NCBI GenBank assembly: GCA_964448105.1
Contig: CAYUVK010000104.1
Location: forward strand, 1 to 18,478
Source: CAVQBP01 sp964448105
Lineage (GTDB): Bacteria; Bacteroidota; Ignavibacteria; Ignavibacteriales; Ignavibacteriaceae
Direction of reading: 5' to 3'
DNA: 18,478 bases
The position numbers and the translations under genes are program-made. The notes below the pieces were generated by a model. That model made no database searches and was not told where the DNA came from. It saw only the letters and a program-made list of their open reading frames with translations. Shown here piece after piece: positions 7,306 through 14,547 of the stretch (its first letter is position 1; every line of letters starts with the position of its first letter).

Positions 7306-8763
7306 TTATTTCAGCAACAAAAGCTTTTTAGTTGCAGTAAAACTTCCGACTTTCAGCTGATAGAAATAAACACCGCTTGGTAAGTCTGCTGCATTCCACT
7401 TTACCTCATAAGTGCCTGCAGGTTTTTCTTCATTAACTAAGGTCGTTAGTTCTCTTCCAAGAATATCATATACAATTAAATGTACGGAACGAAAATTTTC
7501 GTTCCCTACGGTTTGCTGGGGGATAGAATATTTTATTGTTGTACTTGGATTAAATGGATTGGGATAATTCTGATAAAGAACAAATTCTTTTGGAGTTGTT
7601 AGTTCTTCTTCGACACCTACAAAGGTTCCTAACAGGTTTTCGCAAGCTCCAATATCGGGCATTGAGCCAGACGGACTTGGCCTGAGATTTCCTTCATAAT
7701 CATACTGCGGAGCAAAATATTTTTTATTGCTAATTATAATTGAATCACTACCGGCGCTAATGCACGGAGAATTATCGGAAAGGCGATAGTCATCGGATGC
7801 AAGATTCAAAAAAAGAGGATCGGTAACGATATTTGAAACATAAGTGCCGGAATAGCTGCCATGATTATGACCATCACGTGCAAAATCTACACTACCACCT
7901 CCAATAGTGCAAAAGAGGAAAGCAGGTTGTGATCCGCTTTGTAAGTGAGCTTGATTTCCTATAGCAGCTTTATTTCCATATATAATGGTGTTAAAAAATA
8001 CCGGAGAACATGCAATAATGCACATCGCACCACCATGACAAGGGGCACCACCGGCGATATCAGCTTTATTTTCTACAATGGTATTATTTATAAACACAGG
8101 ATTGCCTTGAGCGACCGCAAAAGCACTTCCAGCAGTAGATTCATTTTTTGATATAATATTATTTCTGATTAATGGATCTGAATCTGAAATTAAAAGCCCA
8201 CCCCCATGACCACCGGAAGCAATATTATATGATATCATATTACTCTCAATTACCGGAGAAGATCCAACCATTCCAATCCCCGCTCCTCCGGAAGAAAGAT
8301 CACCACTCGTCTTGTTCTTTGTTATCAAACAATTTGAAATAATCAGTTTATTAAAACTTTCAATATAAATAGCTCCTCCAATTCCTGATGCTTGAGCATA
8401 TTGAAGTTTGCAGTAAACGATTTTTGAAGTATCATTGGTAGGGGGTGTTTGAACAAATCTTAGGCCATTCCAGCCAATATTTGCGTTTTTTTCTGTAAAG
8501 GTGATAGTATCTTCTTTACTGCCAATTGCCAACAGCTGACCCTGGATATTAAATTTATAATGTCCTGTGAAAATGACCTCCACTCTAGGTTCGATTGTAA
8601 GTGTTTTTCCATCTGGGATTGTAATTTCCCCATTGACATAATAAGGAGAGTTAACGTTCGACCAATTTCCTTCAATGTTTCCACCAGGAATATTCGTTTG
8701 AGCAAATCCTGCCGAAATTAGAAATACAAATATGATAATAAATAAACATTTAATTGTTTTCAT
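7306..8763 (-). CDS. Secreted right-handed beta-helix protein with T9SS sorting domain
   Basis: This 485-aa protein starts with a signal peptide (cleavage near SAGFAQ). It continues with the capping motif typical of exported beta-helices (ITIPDGKTLTIEPRVEVIF). From about residue 100 to 320 it has parallel beta-helix coils rich in NNIISKNES, GGAIYIES and SPVIESNMIS, which resemble polysaccharide-binding or lyase folds. Residues about 330-375 carry the DYRLSDNSPCISAG ... DIGACE signature of the choice-of-anchor Q type. The sorting domain runs from YQNYPNPFNPST to KKLLLLK. No lyase catalytic residues can be assigned, so it may be an adhesin or binding protein. The ATG follows AAGGAGGGCAAT. It is the last gene of the probable unit that starts at 10384. 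Its sorting domain contains the in-frame palindrome at 7482-7509. Confidence 0.93.
   Translation of the reverse strand: MKTIKCLFIIIFVFLISAGFAQTNIPGGNIEGNWSNVNSPYYVNGEITIPDGKTLTIEPRVEVIFTGHYKFNIQGQLLAIGSKEDTITFTEKNANIGWNGLRFVQTPPTNDTSKIVYCKLQYAQASGIGGAIYIESFNKLIISNCLITKNKTSGDLSSGGAGIGMVGSSPVIESNMISYNIASGGHGGGLLISDSDPLIRNNIISKNESTAGSAFAVAQGNPVFINNTIVENKADIAGGAPCHGGAMCIIACSPVFFNTIIYGNKAAIGNQAHLQSGSQPAFLFCTIGGGSVDFARDGHNHGSYSGTYVSNIVTDPLFLNLASDDYRLSDNSPCISAGSDSIIISNKKYFAPQYDYEGNLRPSPSGSMPDIGACENLLGTFVGVEEELTTPKEFVLYQNYPNPFNPSTTIKYSIPQQTVGNENFRSVHLIVYDILGRELTTLVNEEKPAGTYEVKWNAADLPSGVYFYQLKVGSFTATKKLLLLK
7482..7509. repeat. In-frame palindrome within a sorting domain, copy 1
   Basis: This is a 28-bp near-perfect palindrome with the 20-bp core GGAACGAAAATTTTCGTTCC and one mismatched outer pair. 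It lies inside the coding sequence and encodes about VGNENFRSV between the IKYSIPQQ and LIVYDILGRE strands of the sorting domain. Further copies are at 16188-16215 and 18242-18269. Confidence 0.85.
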
Positions 8764-8856
8764 ATTGCCCTCCTTTTATTGATATGTTTCAAAATCTTCC
8801 TATATCAATAAGTGTAGTAATTCTTAAGTTCATCAATTATTTACCTAGGATATACT

Positions 8857-9339
8857 TTAATATTTTATGACACCTATAAATTCAATTGCCAACGTGCCAT
8901 TCGGGTTTTCCACAACAGGTGGACAGATACCACTGCCGGTTGCTCCTTCAAATCGTCCAGTCCCTCCATCAATCTTCCATGTAAATGTATCATCGCCGAC
9001 TGGATTCCAAATCATATGAATTCGTGAACCATCGGCAGCCGTAAAAGTATCCTCTCCAAACCCTTCTACTAGGTAAATGGTCTCTAATGTTGTGCATTTA
9101 CCTAAATGTGTTAGGTTCCCTGTGCCAGATAAATACAAATGAGTTTGGTCTGCATCTGTTAGCGTATATAATACATTACCTTTAAATGGTCTTTCCGGGT
9201 TAGCCTTATCTAAAGTTGCATCAGCGGTTTCATTCGGTGTTATATTTACAATTGGTTCGGTAGTTTGCTCACAGCTGGAAAAAATAAATGCCAATAAAAT
9301 AAAGACATTCGCTGTTAAAATTTTAGATAATGTTTTCAT
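8857..9339 (-). CDS. Small lipoprotein with GGTGRFEGATG motif
   Basis: This 160-aa protein has a lipoprotein signal peptide with the lipobox FSSC (Cys23). The mature part is a predicted beta-rich domain of about 110 residues containing IDGGTGRFEGATGSG. That motif recurs in small beta-barrels of the dirigent/allene-oxide-cyclase-like type, where it lies in a turn. I know of no activity for such bacterial lipoproteins, and none is claimed. The start is supported by AAGGAG nine bases before the ATG. It is 113 bp downstream of the stand-alone sorting-domain ORF and 93 bp upstream of the beta-helix gene. The partner lipoprotein at 9832-10384 has the same size and a similar N-terminus (MKT), which suggests a related pair. 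Confidence 0.88.
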   Translation of the reverse strand: MKTLSKILTANVFILLAFIFSSCEQTTEPIVNITPNETADATLDKANPERPFKGNVLYTLTDADQTHLYLSGTGNLTHLGKCTTLETIYLVEGFGEDTFTAADGSRIHMIWNPVGDDTFTWKIDGGTGRFEGATGSGICPPVVENPNGTLAIEFIGVIKY

Positions 9340-9370
9340 AATATGTTACTCCTTGTCTTGTTTTTATTTA

Positions 9371-9389
9371 TCTCTAAATTATTTAGAGA
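9371..9389. promoter_or_regulatory. Perfect 8-bp inverted repeat upstream of the 8857-9339 lipoprotein
   Basis: TCTCTAAA and TTTAGAGA are separated by TTA. The repeat lies 31 bp upstream of the lipoprotein start and 63 bp past the stop codon of the preceding ORF. No T-run follows on the minus strand, so an operator is more likely than a terminator. Confidence 0.3.
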
Positions 9390-9452
9390 GATAGTTAATT
9401 ATTTTTATTACAATCATTTACTTCTGCTAATATTTACTGATAACTACTGATA

Positions 9453-9782
9453 TCATTTCAGTAATAACATTTTTTTTACCGCTGTATAGTTGCCGGCTTT
9501 AATTTTGCAACAATATTCTCCCTCCGCTAGATTCCGGTTTTCGCCCGAATGTTTCACATATGTATTGAATTCAATATCATAAGTCCCTGCTTTTTTCTCT
9601 TCATCCACAAGTTTTTCTATCAGTTCACCATTAGAATTAAAAACCGTCATTATTACTCTAGTTTTATAAGCTAAGCAATATTTTATTACTGTTTTTTCTT
9701 TAAACGGATTAGGATAATTCTGACCTAAATAAAACTCTGATGGAACCAATTCATTGACTACAGGATTTTTTACCGGATTCAT
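9453..9782 (-). CDS. Stand-alone T9SS sorting-domain protein
   Basis: This 109-aa ORF is almost nothing but a sorting domain. Ten residues precede NELVPSEFYLGQNYPNPF, and the end is AVKKMLLLK. It has no signal peptide, and an in-frame TAA sits directly before the ATG, so it is not simply the visible end of a longer frame. It is more diverged than the other sorting domains here (FKEKTVIKYCLAYKTRV, EGEYCCKIKAG). It lies 49 bp after the 9832-10384 lipoprotein and before the second lipoprotein, probably in the same transcript. It may be a relic of a lost cargo gene, or a short protein used in another way. Without a signal peptide it cannot reach the type IX machinery as a normal cargo would. No strong ribosome binding site is visible. 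Confidence 0.7.
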   Translation of the reverse strand: MNPVKNPVVNELVPSEFYLGQNYPNPFKEKTVIKYCLAYKTRVIMTVFNSNGELIEKLVDEEKKAGTYDIEFNTYVKHSGENRNLAEGEYCCKIKAGNYTAVKKMLLLK

Positions 9783-9831
9783 TTAAATAAGCCTGCTTTC
9801 AAAATGATCAAACAATAAATTATTAGAATTA

Positions 9832-10384
9832 TTATTTTGATTTTATATATTCAACGGCTGAGGCCAAATATCCATTTTGACCAAAGAGATCGCTGGTATG
9901 AACCGTTTCATTAAAAAAAATCATCATTCCATCTATTTCTCCACCCTCTCCATGTCCTTCTATTTTTATATTAGCAGTCCACTCAGATTCGCCGGTTTTT
10001 GTCCTGTATCCTGTCCAATTGCAATTCCAAACACCATCTGGAACAGCATCAGGTAGTAAAGTTAATTTTCCATGAACCGGACCTTCGCCGGTGTAAATAC
10101 TAAATTTGCCGTTAGCAGTTAACGTTTCAGTTCCTGTCACTAATGTGTTATCAGCTTCAATTCTGCCTTCTGCGACTGTCCCCTTTGCAATCATATTTTG
10201 TCCTTCGGGTTTAATTGTCCCGGGAACAATTAGTGCGGTCGGGTATTCATTCCCAGTGAAGTTTGTGATTATTACTTTTTCCAAAGAATTTACGGGTTCA
10301 TTGGGCAATTGGGATTTTTCGGAACAACCGGTGTAAAAACAAAGCAGCAGCAATTAGAACTAAAAGACTTTCAAATGTTTTCAT
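9832..10384 (-). CDS. Small lipoprotein, signal peptide frameshifted
   Basis: The ATG at 10384 has a good AAGGAG and opens MKTFESLLVLIAAALF, but the frame then runs off into HRLFR. One base later, the other frame gives FYTGCSEKSQ, a lipobox, and continues to the stop at 9832. Removing one base from the five-base run at 10335-10339 joins the two as MKTFESLLVLIAAALFYTGC. The mature domain, of about 160 residues, is beta-rich (TGTETLTANGKFSIYTGEGP, IKIEGHGEGGEIDGMMIFF), ends VEYIKSK and has no name I can give. It resembles the lipoprotein at 8857-9339 in size and layout. It is the first gene after the 10535-13342 regulator and has the 21-bp direct repeats in its promoter region. The indel may be a real mutation or an assembly error. 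Without the repair, a TTG at 10353 would give a short N-terminus still ending in TGC. Confidence 0.75.
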
Positions 10385-10473
10385 GGTTTTACTCCTTATA
10401 ATTTTTAATAAATAAATCAAAAAAAGAATTAATTACTGTGAATATGGTAAGATTTAGCGAAAGGTTAATCTAC

Positions 10474-10506
10474 CAGATTTGTGTCAAATACTTTCAGATT
10501 TGTGTC
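10474..10506 (-). promoter_or_regulatory. Two 12-bp direct repeats with 21-bp period, candidate AraC-type operator
   Basis: On the minus strand, GACACAAATCTG occurs twice, at 10506-10495 and 10485-10474, exactly 21 bp apart, i.e. two helical turns. AraC-family proteins classically bind paired direct half-sites with this period (araI1/I2 is the known case). The site is 90-122 bp upstream of the lipoprotein ATG at 10384 and just downstream of the 10535-13342 regulator, which ends in an AraC domain. Confidence 0.6.
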
Positions 10507-10534
10507 TGATATTAAAATAGCGATCGGGCAATTT

Positions 10535-13342
10535 TCAATTGCTGTTAATTTTTTGCTGATATTGAGAAGGTGAAACCCCAAATTGTTTTTTGAAGCAGTC
10601 AGAGAAATAAGCAGGATTATTAAAACCCACTTCAAGTGCTATCTCAGATAAATTTCCGAATTTATTTTCTATTAGCCTGGCTGCTCTAAGTAATCTTATT
10701 CTCCTAATTAATTCAACAGGTGATTCTCCTGTTAATGATATAATTTTTTTATAAAGAACATACCGGCTCACTGCTAAATTTTCTGCAAGTGTCTCAACAC
10801 TAAAAGAAGGATTGGAAATATTTTTATTTATAGAATCAAATGCTTTTTGTAAAAGCTTTTTATCAATCGATGTTATTTTAGCCTGATTTAATTCAAATAT
10901 TCCTTTTTTCTGAAAATATTCGTGAAGTCTCTTTCTCTGTTCAATAAGATTTCTTATCCTCGCATTTAATTCATCCGGTTCAAACGGTTTCATTATATAA
11001 TCATCAGCGCCCGTTTCAAATCCTACTATTTTATCCTGGCTGGTCGCTTTTGCAGTTAGCAGTATTATAGGTATATGGCTGGTCCTTTCGTCTGTTTTTA
11101 GTCTTTCACATAATTGAAATCCGTCCATCTTTGGCATCATTATGTCGCTGATTATTAATTCAGGTAAATTTTCAGTGGATTTGTTCCAACCATCTTCTCC
11201 ATTTATAGCTTCCATGACCCTGTATTCTTTAGTAAGATTATCTTTTATGTAATTTCTGACATCTGAGTTATCCTCAATTATTAGTAGTAGTGGTTTTTCT
11301 GTCTCAATAATAGCATCGAAATCAATTTTATTCTTTTTTGTTCCTTCATTGTAAATTAATTCCGGCGGGGCATAAGAATCATTTTCTTCATCTTTATCTG
11401 CTTTACAAATCTCTTCAGGCTTTAAGTGCTCATTTCCTAAAGGAATTTTTATTATGACCGTTGTCCCTTTCCCTTCTTCACTTTCAACTTCGATCCTGCC
11501 TTTATGCAGCTCAACTAATTCTTTTGTTAAAGATAAGCCAATACCTGTTCCTTCCTCTTCTTTTGTATGGCTGCCATCAACCTGATAGAAACGATCGAAT
11601 ATTTTAGTAATTTTTTCTTTAGGAATACCTATTCCNNNNNNNNNNNNNNNNNNNNNNNNNNNNNNNNNNNNNNNNNNNNNNNNNNNNNNNNNNNNNNNNN
11701 NNNNNNNNNNNNNNNNNNNNNNNNNNNNNNNNNNNCCACCCTCAGGAGTAAATTTAAAAGCATTCGAAAGTACGTTAGTAATTATCTTCTCAATTTTATC
11801 TTTATCCAGATACACAATTATTTCATTCTCAGTTGAATTAAGCCTCAATGTGATCCTTTTCCTTTCTGCATAAGAAGAAAAGGATAGTATAAGATTCCTT
11901 AATAAGGGAATAATATTTTGCGGAATTGTCTGAAGCTTCATATTATGTGACTCTAGCTTGGATATATCAAGCAGCTGATTTACAAGTCCAATCAATCTAT
12001 TGGCGTTTTTGTAAACTACTCCCAATTTATTTTTAATCTTTTCATTTTTTATTTGTTCAGTAATCTGCTTAACAGGTCCAAGGATTAAAGTGAGTGGTGT
12101 TCTAAACTCGTGGGAGATATTTGTAAAGAAACGGTTTTGTACCTGCTGAGTATCTTGCAGCAACTGAATTGTTTTTGATAATTCATCTTTTGCTTTTGTT
12201 AGTTCGTCTGTTCGTTTATCGACTTTTTTTTCCAAATTATTTTTGTAATCTGTAATAGTTCTTAATACTAATGAATCATGTATAGAAATATTAATTATGG
12301 GAAGTAAATAATTCAGCAGATCATCCAATTCGGTAATATCCGTATCAATTTGGGGAAAGATAATTAATTCACCAATTTCTTCATCGTTTATAAAAATAGG
12401 ATGCTTAATTGGATTCACATTTATTTCAATAATTCCATTGGAAGCTTCTACCTCAAACTCATTTCCCTCTATATCTTTAAATAATTTAATACTGGCAAAG
12501 GAAAAGCCGGCATCGTTTACTAACGCATTGGTAATTGTATTTAATGTTTTATTAATATCCAAACTTTTCCTGATAGATTTTGTAATATTATATGCCGTTG
12601 TAAGCTGAGTAGTTTGTTTTTGTAAAAGTCTTTTTGATTCTTCCAATTTATTATAATTATTTAACAGCTCTTGGTGTGATTCGTTTAAATCAACAAATGC
12701 TTTTTTGATATTAAAAAACCAGTGTCCCCACTTTTTTAATTTGATAAAAAATCCCTCATTATCCCATGAAAATTCACTGCTGCCACAATTTGAAGTAATG
12801 GATATATTATCGAATCGATAACTTTTTAATCCTACTTTACTTCCAAGTTCTTCCATAACTCCCTTGCTCATATAAAACCATTCAGGACATTGTTCATACC
12901 CGGGATTAAGATACATGCTTAAAAGGACTTTATTTTTTCCAATAACTTCCCAATCCGGAGTAAAGCAAGAGAACATGGGGTTTAAAATTGCTTTACTTGC
13001 TTTTAACATTGGTCTTTTTGCAATTTTAGCAATTTTACCCACTGAAAGAAACATGAAATGGAAGATATATCCTTCAATATAATTCTCCTTTTTTACAAAA
13101 TATTTACCCATCTGCTCATAGTCTGAATAAGTAAAATATGGTCTTAAGTTTGCGATTATTTTGCAAAAAACCCACCACTCAATACGTTCATGCCTATTTA
13201 ATAAATAAGAAAGATCGTAAGGAACTCCTTCTAATATTTTATTTATATCTATATTTTTCTTCTTTGCTGCATCAAAAATAGGAAATAAAGGTTTGCAGGA
13301 GACATCTTTCTTTATTTTGCTGTTTACCGAATCAGGCTTCAT
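10535..13342 (-). CDS. Cytoplasmic hybrid sensor kinase / response regulator with AraC output
   Basis: This protein is 935 aa as scaffolded, and the true length is unknown because of the 100-N gap. Residues 18-190 form an unrecognised sensor module (PLFPIFDAAKKKNIDI, GVPYDLSYLLNRHERIEWW, NPGYEQCPEWFYMSKG). Residues 205-245 are coiled coil and 250-365 a GAF-like domain. HisKA follows, with ISHEFRTPL (His411). The N-box ITNVLSNAFKFTPEG abuts the gap. The HATPase resumes at GIGIPKEK and G2 GTGIGLSLTKELVELHKG. The receiver (about 675-790) has the phospho-acceptor Asp in SDIMMPKMDGF and the Lys in MKPFEPDELNAR. The AraC domain (about 835-930) contains VSRYVLYKKI and LEVGFNNPAYFSDCFKKQFG. There is no signal peptide or membrane helix, so it senses an internal signal. 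It is a close relative of the 1-2957 kinase over the HisKA region. Its likely target is the neighbouring lipoprotein unit. Confidence 0.92.
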   Translation of the reverse strand: MKPDSVNSKIKKDVSCKPLFPIFDAAKKKNIDINKILEGVPYDLSYLLNRHERIEWWVFCKIIANLRPYFTYSDYEQMGKYFVKKENYIEGYIFHFMFLSVGKIAKIAKRPMLKASKAILNPMFSCFTPDWEVIGKNKVLLSMYLNPGYEQCPEWFYMSKGVMEELGSKVGLKSYRFDNISITSNCGSSEFSWDNEGFFIKLKKWGHWFFNIKKAFVDLNESHQELLNNYNKLEESKRLLQKQTTQLTTAYNITKSIRKSLDINKTLNTITNALVNDAGFSFASIKLFKDIEGNEFEVEASNGIIEINVNPIKHPIFINDEEIGELIIFPQIDTDITELDDLLNYLLPIINISIHDSLVLRTITDYKNNLEKKVDKRTDELTKAKDELSKTIQLLQDTQQVQNRFFTNISHEFRTPLTLILGPVKQITEQIKNEKIKNKLGVVYKNANRLIGLVNQLLDISKLESHNMKLQTIPQNIIPLLRNLILSFSSYAERKRITLRLNSTENEIIVYLDKDKIEKIITNVLSNAFKFTPEGXXXXXXXXXXXXXXXXXXXXXXXXXXXXXXXXXXGIGIPKEKITKIFDRFYQVDGSHTKEEEGTGIGLSLTKELVELHKGRIEVESEEGKGTTVIIKIPLGNEHLKPEEICKADKDEENDSYAPPELIYNEGTKKNKIDFDAIIETEKPLLLIIEDNSDVRNYIKDNLTKEYRVMEAINGEDGWNKSTENLPELIISDIMMPKMDGFQLCERLKTDERTSHIPIILLTAKATSQDKIVGFETGADDYIMKPFEPDELNARIRNLIEQRKRLHEYFQKKGIFELNQAKITSIDKKLLQKAFDSINKNISNPSFSVETLAENLAVSRYVLYKKIISLTGESPVELIRRIRLLRAARLIENKFGNLSEIALEVGFNNPAYFSDCFKKQFGVSPSQYQQKINSN
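11636..11735. other. Assembly gap of 100 N
   Basis: Exactly 100 N lie inside the kinase gene between the N-box and GIGIP. A round 100 usually means an unknown gap size, so the intact frame across it is partly luck. The missing part should hold the start of the D-box (DTGIGIP). Confidence 0.99.
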
Positions 13343-13536
13343 TTTTATTAAAATAATTTTTTTGACTATACAGGTATCTTTTTGTGATGCATAGTCTCAT
13401 TTGAATAAACAAACTGCATTTAATCTTTAGGTTAACTCCCAAGATTGGTACGAATTTGAAACACAAGGAATAAAAACACAACCAGATAAATATTCTTCTT
13501 CCCATAAATTCCCCACCGTATAAAAATCATTATTAC

Positions 13537-13625
13537 AAGTAGTTATAAATAGAAGTTTTATTTGAGGTGAGTTTTTAACTACTTAATTTATTAAAACTTA
13601 TGAAGAAAAATGAAGAAATTCAATA
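13537..13625 (-). promoter_or_regulatory. Shared leader element, copy 2
   Basis: This copy has the same 9-bp inverted repeat AAGTAGTTA (13537-13545) / TAACTACTT (13576-13584), spacer 30, and the same internal words and right flank as 3079-3167. I estimate about 80% identity by eye over roughly 90 bp. It ends 195 bp upstream of the kinase ATG. Confidence 0.5.
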
Positions 13626-13632
13626 GAGAGAT

Positions 13633-13667
13633 GAAACTTCAAGGTTTTCCTAAACCTTGGAAGTTTT
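13633..13667. repeat. Hairpin with TTCCTAAA loop region (AAACCTTGG family)
   Basis: Arm 1 (13633-13647, AAACTTCAAGGTTT) pairs with arm 2 (13652-13667, AAACCTTGGAAGTTT), with one bulged base. The loop TCCT is flanked by T and A runs. It belongs to the same family as 18023-18056. Confidence 0.65.
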
Positions 13668-13697
13668 AGAAATTATATTTCAGCAGCATAATTATAA

Positions 13698-13727
13698 GTG
13701 AGGCTCACTTCCTAAAGTGAGCCTCAC
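13698..13727 (-). terminator. 13-bp perfect hairpin after a sorting-domain stop codon
   Basis: GTGAGGCTCACTT and AAGTGAGCCTCAC are perfectly complementary around a CCTA loop. The hairpin begins 7 bases past the TAA at 13735. No T-run follows on the minus strand, so it is either a weak or factor-assisted terminator or a REP-like 3'-end stabiliser. Its loop region TTCCTAAA matches the hairpin at 13633-13667 although the stem is entirely different. Confidence 0.55.
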
Positions 13728-13734
13728 ATTAAAA

Positions 13735-14361
13735 TTATTTCAACAGTAAAAGCTTTTTCGTTGCAGTAAAATTGCCAGCCTTTAGTTGATAGAAATACAC
13801 TCCGCTTGGCAGGTTTACCGCATTCCATGTTACTTCATAAGTGCCTGCAGGTTTTACTTCATTAATCAGCGTTGCTAGTTCATTGCCCAGAATATCATAA
13901 ACTTTCAGTGTTACAAATTGCTTACTGCTTATTGCATACTGGATATTAGTGCTTGGGTTAAACGGATTGGGATAGTTTTGGTAAAGAACGTATTCATTTG
14001 GCTGCTCAGTTGTGTTTTTCACATCGGTAATCATTTCCGATAATGGTCGTTTCCAAATCCCACTTCCAGTTCCGGCATACAAAGTTAAATTCCCTTTCCC
14101 ATCCGGAGTAATAATTAGTGATAGAACACTTGTATATGCAAGTCCTGAATCTGCGGGTATCCAATTTTTACCGTTGTTAGTAGAGAGGAAGACTCTGCAA
14201 TTATTTTCGGAATACATATTTAGCGAAGTTGTAGTCCCGACAAAAACATTAGTACCCACAGCAGCAAAAGAATTAATGGAATAATAATAACCATATTCAT
14301 TTTTAGGTAACCCTTCATTTATCTCAGTCCAGCTCGCTCCATTATCAGTGGAATGAAACAT
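13735..14361 (-). CDS. C-terminal fragment of the broken propeller gene (last blades plus sorting domain)
   Basis: This 208-aa frame is in phase with the upstream fragment. It carries the last blades (GMFHSTDNGASW, VFLSTNNGKNW, YAGTGSGIWKRP) and a complete sorting domain (YQNYPNPFNPSTNIQYAISS ... KKLLLLK) without the palindromic insertion. It has no signal peptide, and the ATG at 14361 is only an internal Met. The frame is open back to the TAA at 14548 and includes one further blade there. Confidence 0.7.
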   Translation of the reverse strand: MFHSTDNGASWTEINEGLPKNEYGYYYSINSFAAVGTNVFVGTTTSLNMYSENNCRVFLSTNNGKNWIPADSGLAYTSVLSLIITPDGKGNLTLYAGTGSGIWKRPLSEMITDVKNTTEQPNEYVLYQNYPNPFNPSTNIQYAISSKQFVTLKVYDILGNELATLINEVKPAGTYEVTWNAVNLPSGVYFYQLKAGNFTATKKLLLLK

Positions 14362-14547
14362 ACCTTGCCAGGAAGTTCCTGCATAGAGGTTTGAAGTTCC
14401 ATTCTGTTCGGAATTTATAGTAAGAGCACTGATATCTATATTTGTGAGTCCTGCCGAACTCCAACTTTCACCATTATCTGTTGAAAGGAAGATACCGGTG
14501 CTAGTTCCTGCAAAAATATTAATACTGTCTACAACTATTGAATTTAC

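Larger units (their letters stand above)
13343..13734. other. Intergenic region upstream of the hybrid kinase
   Basis: There is no gene in these 392 bp. From left to right they hold about 190 bp of AT-rich leader, the shared leader element, a hairpin, a relict of a sorting-domain 3' end (minus strand, ATGCTGCTGAAATA near 13688-13675) and a second, stronger hairpin right after the stop codon at 13735. Confidence 0.6.
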
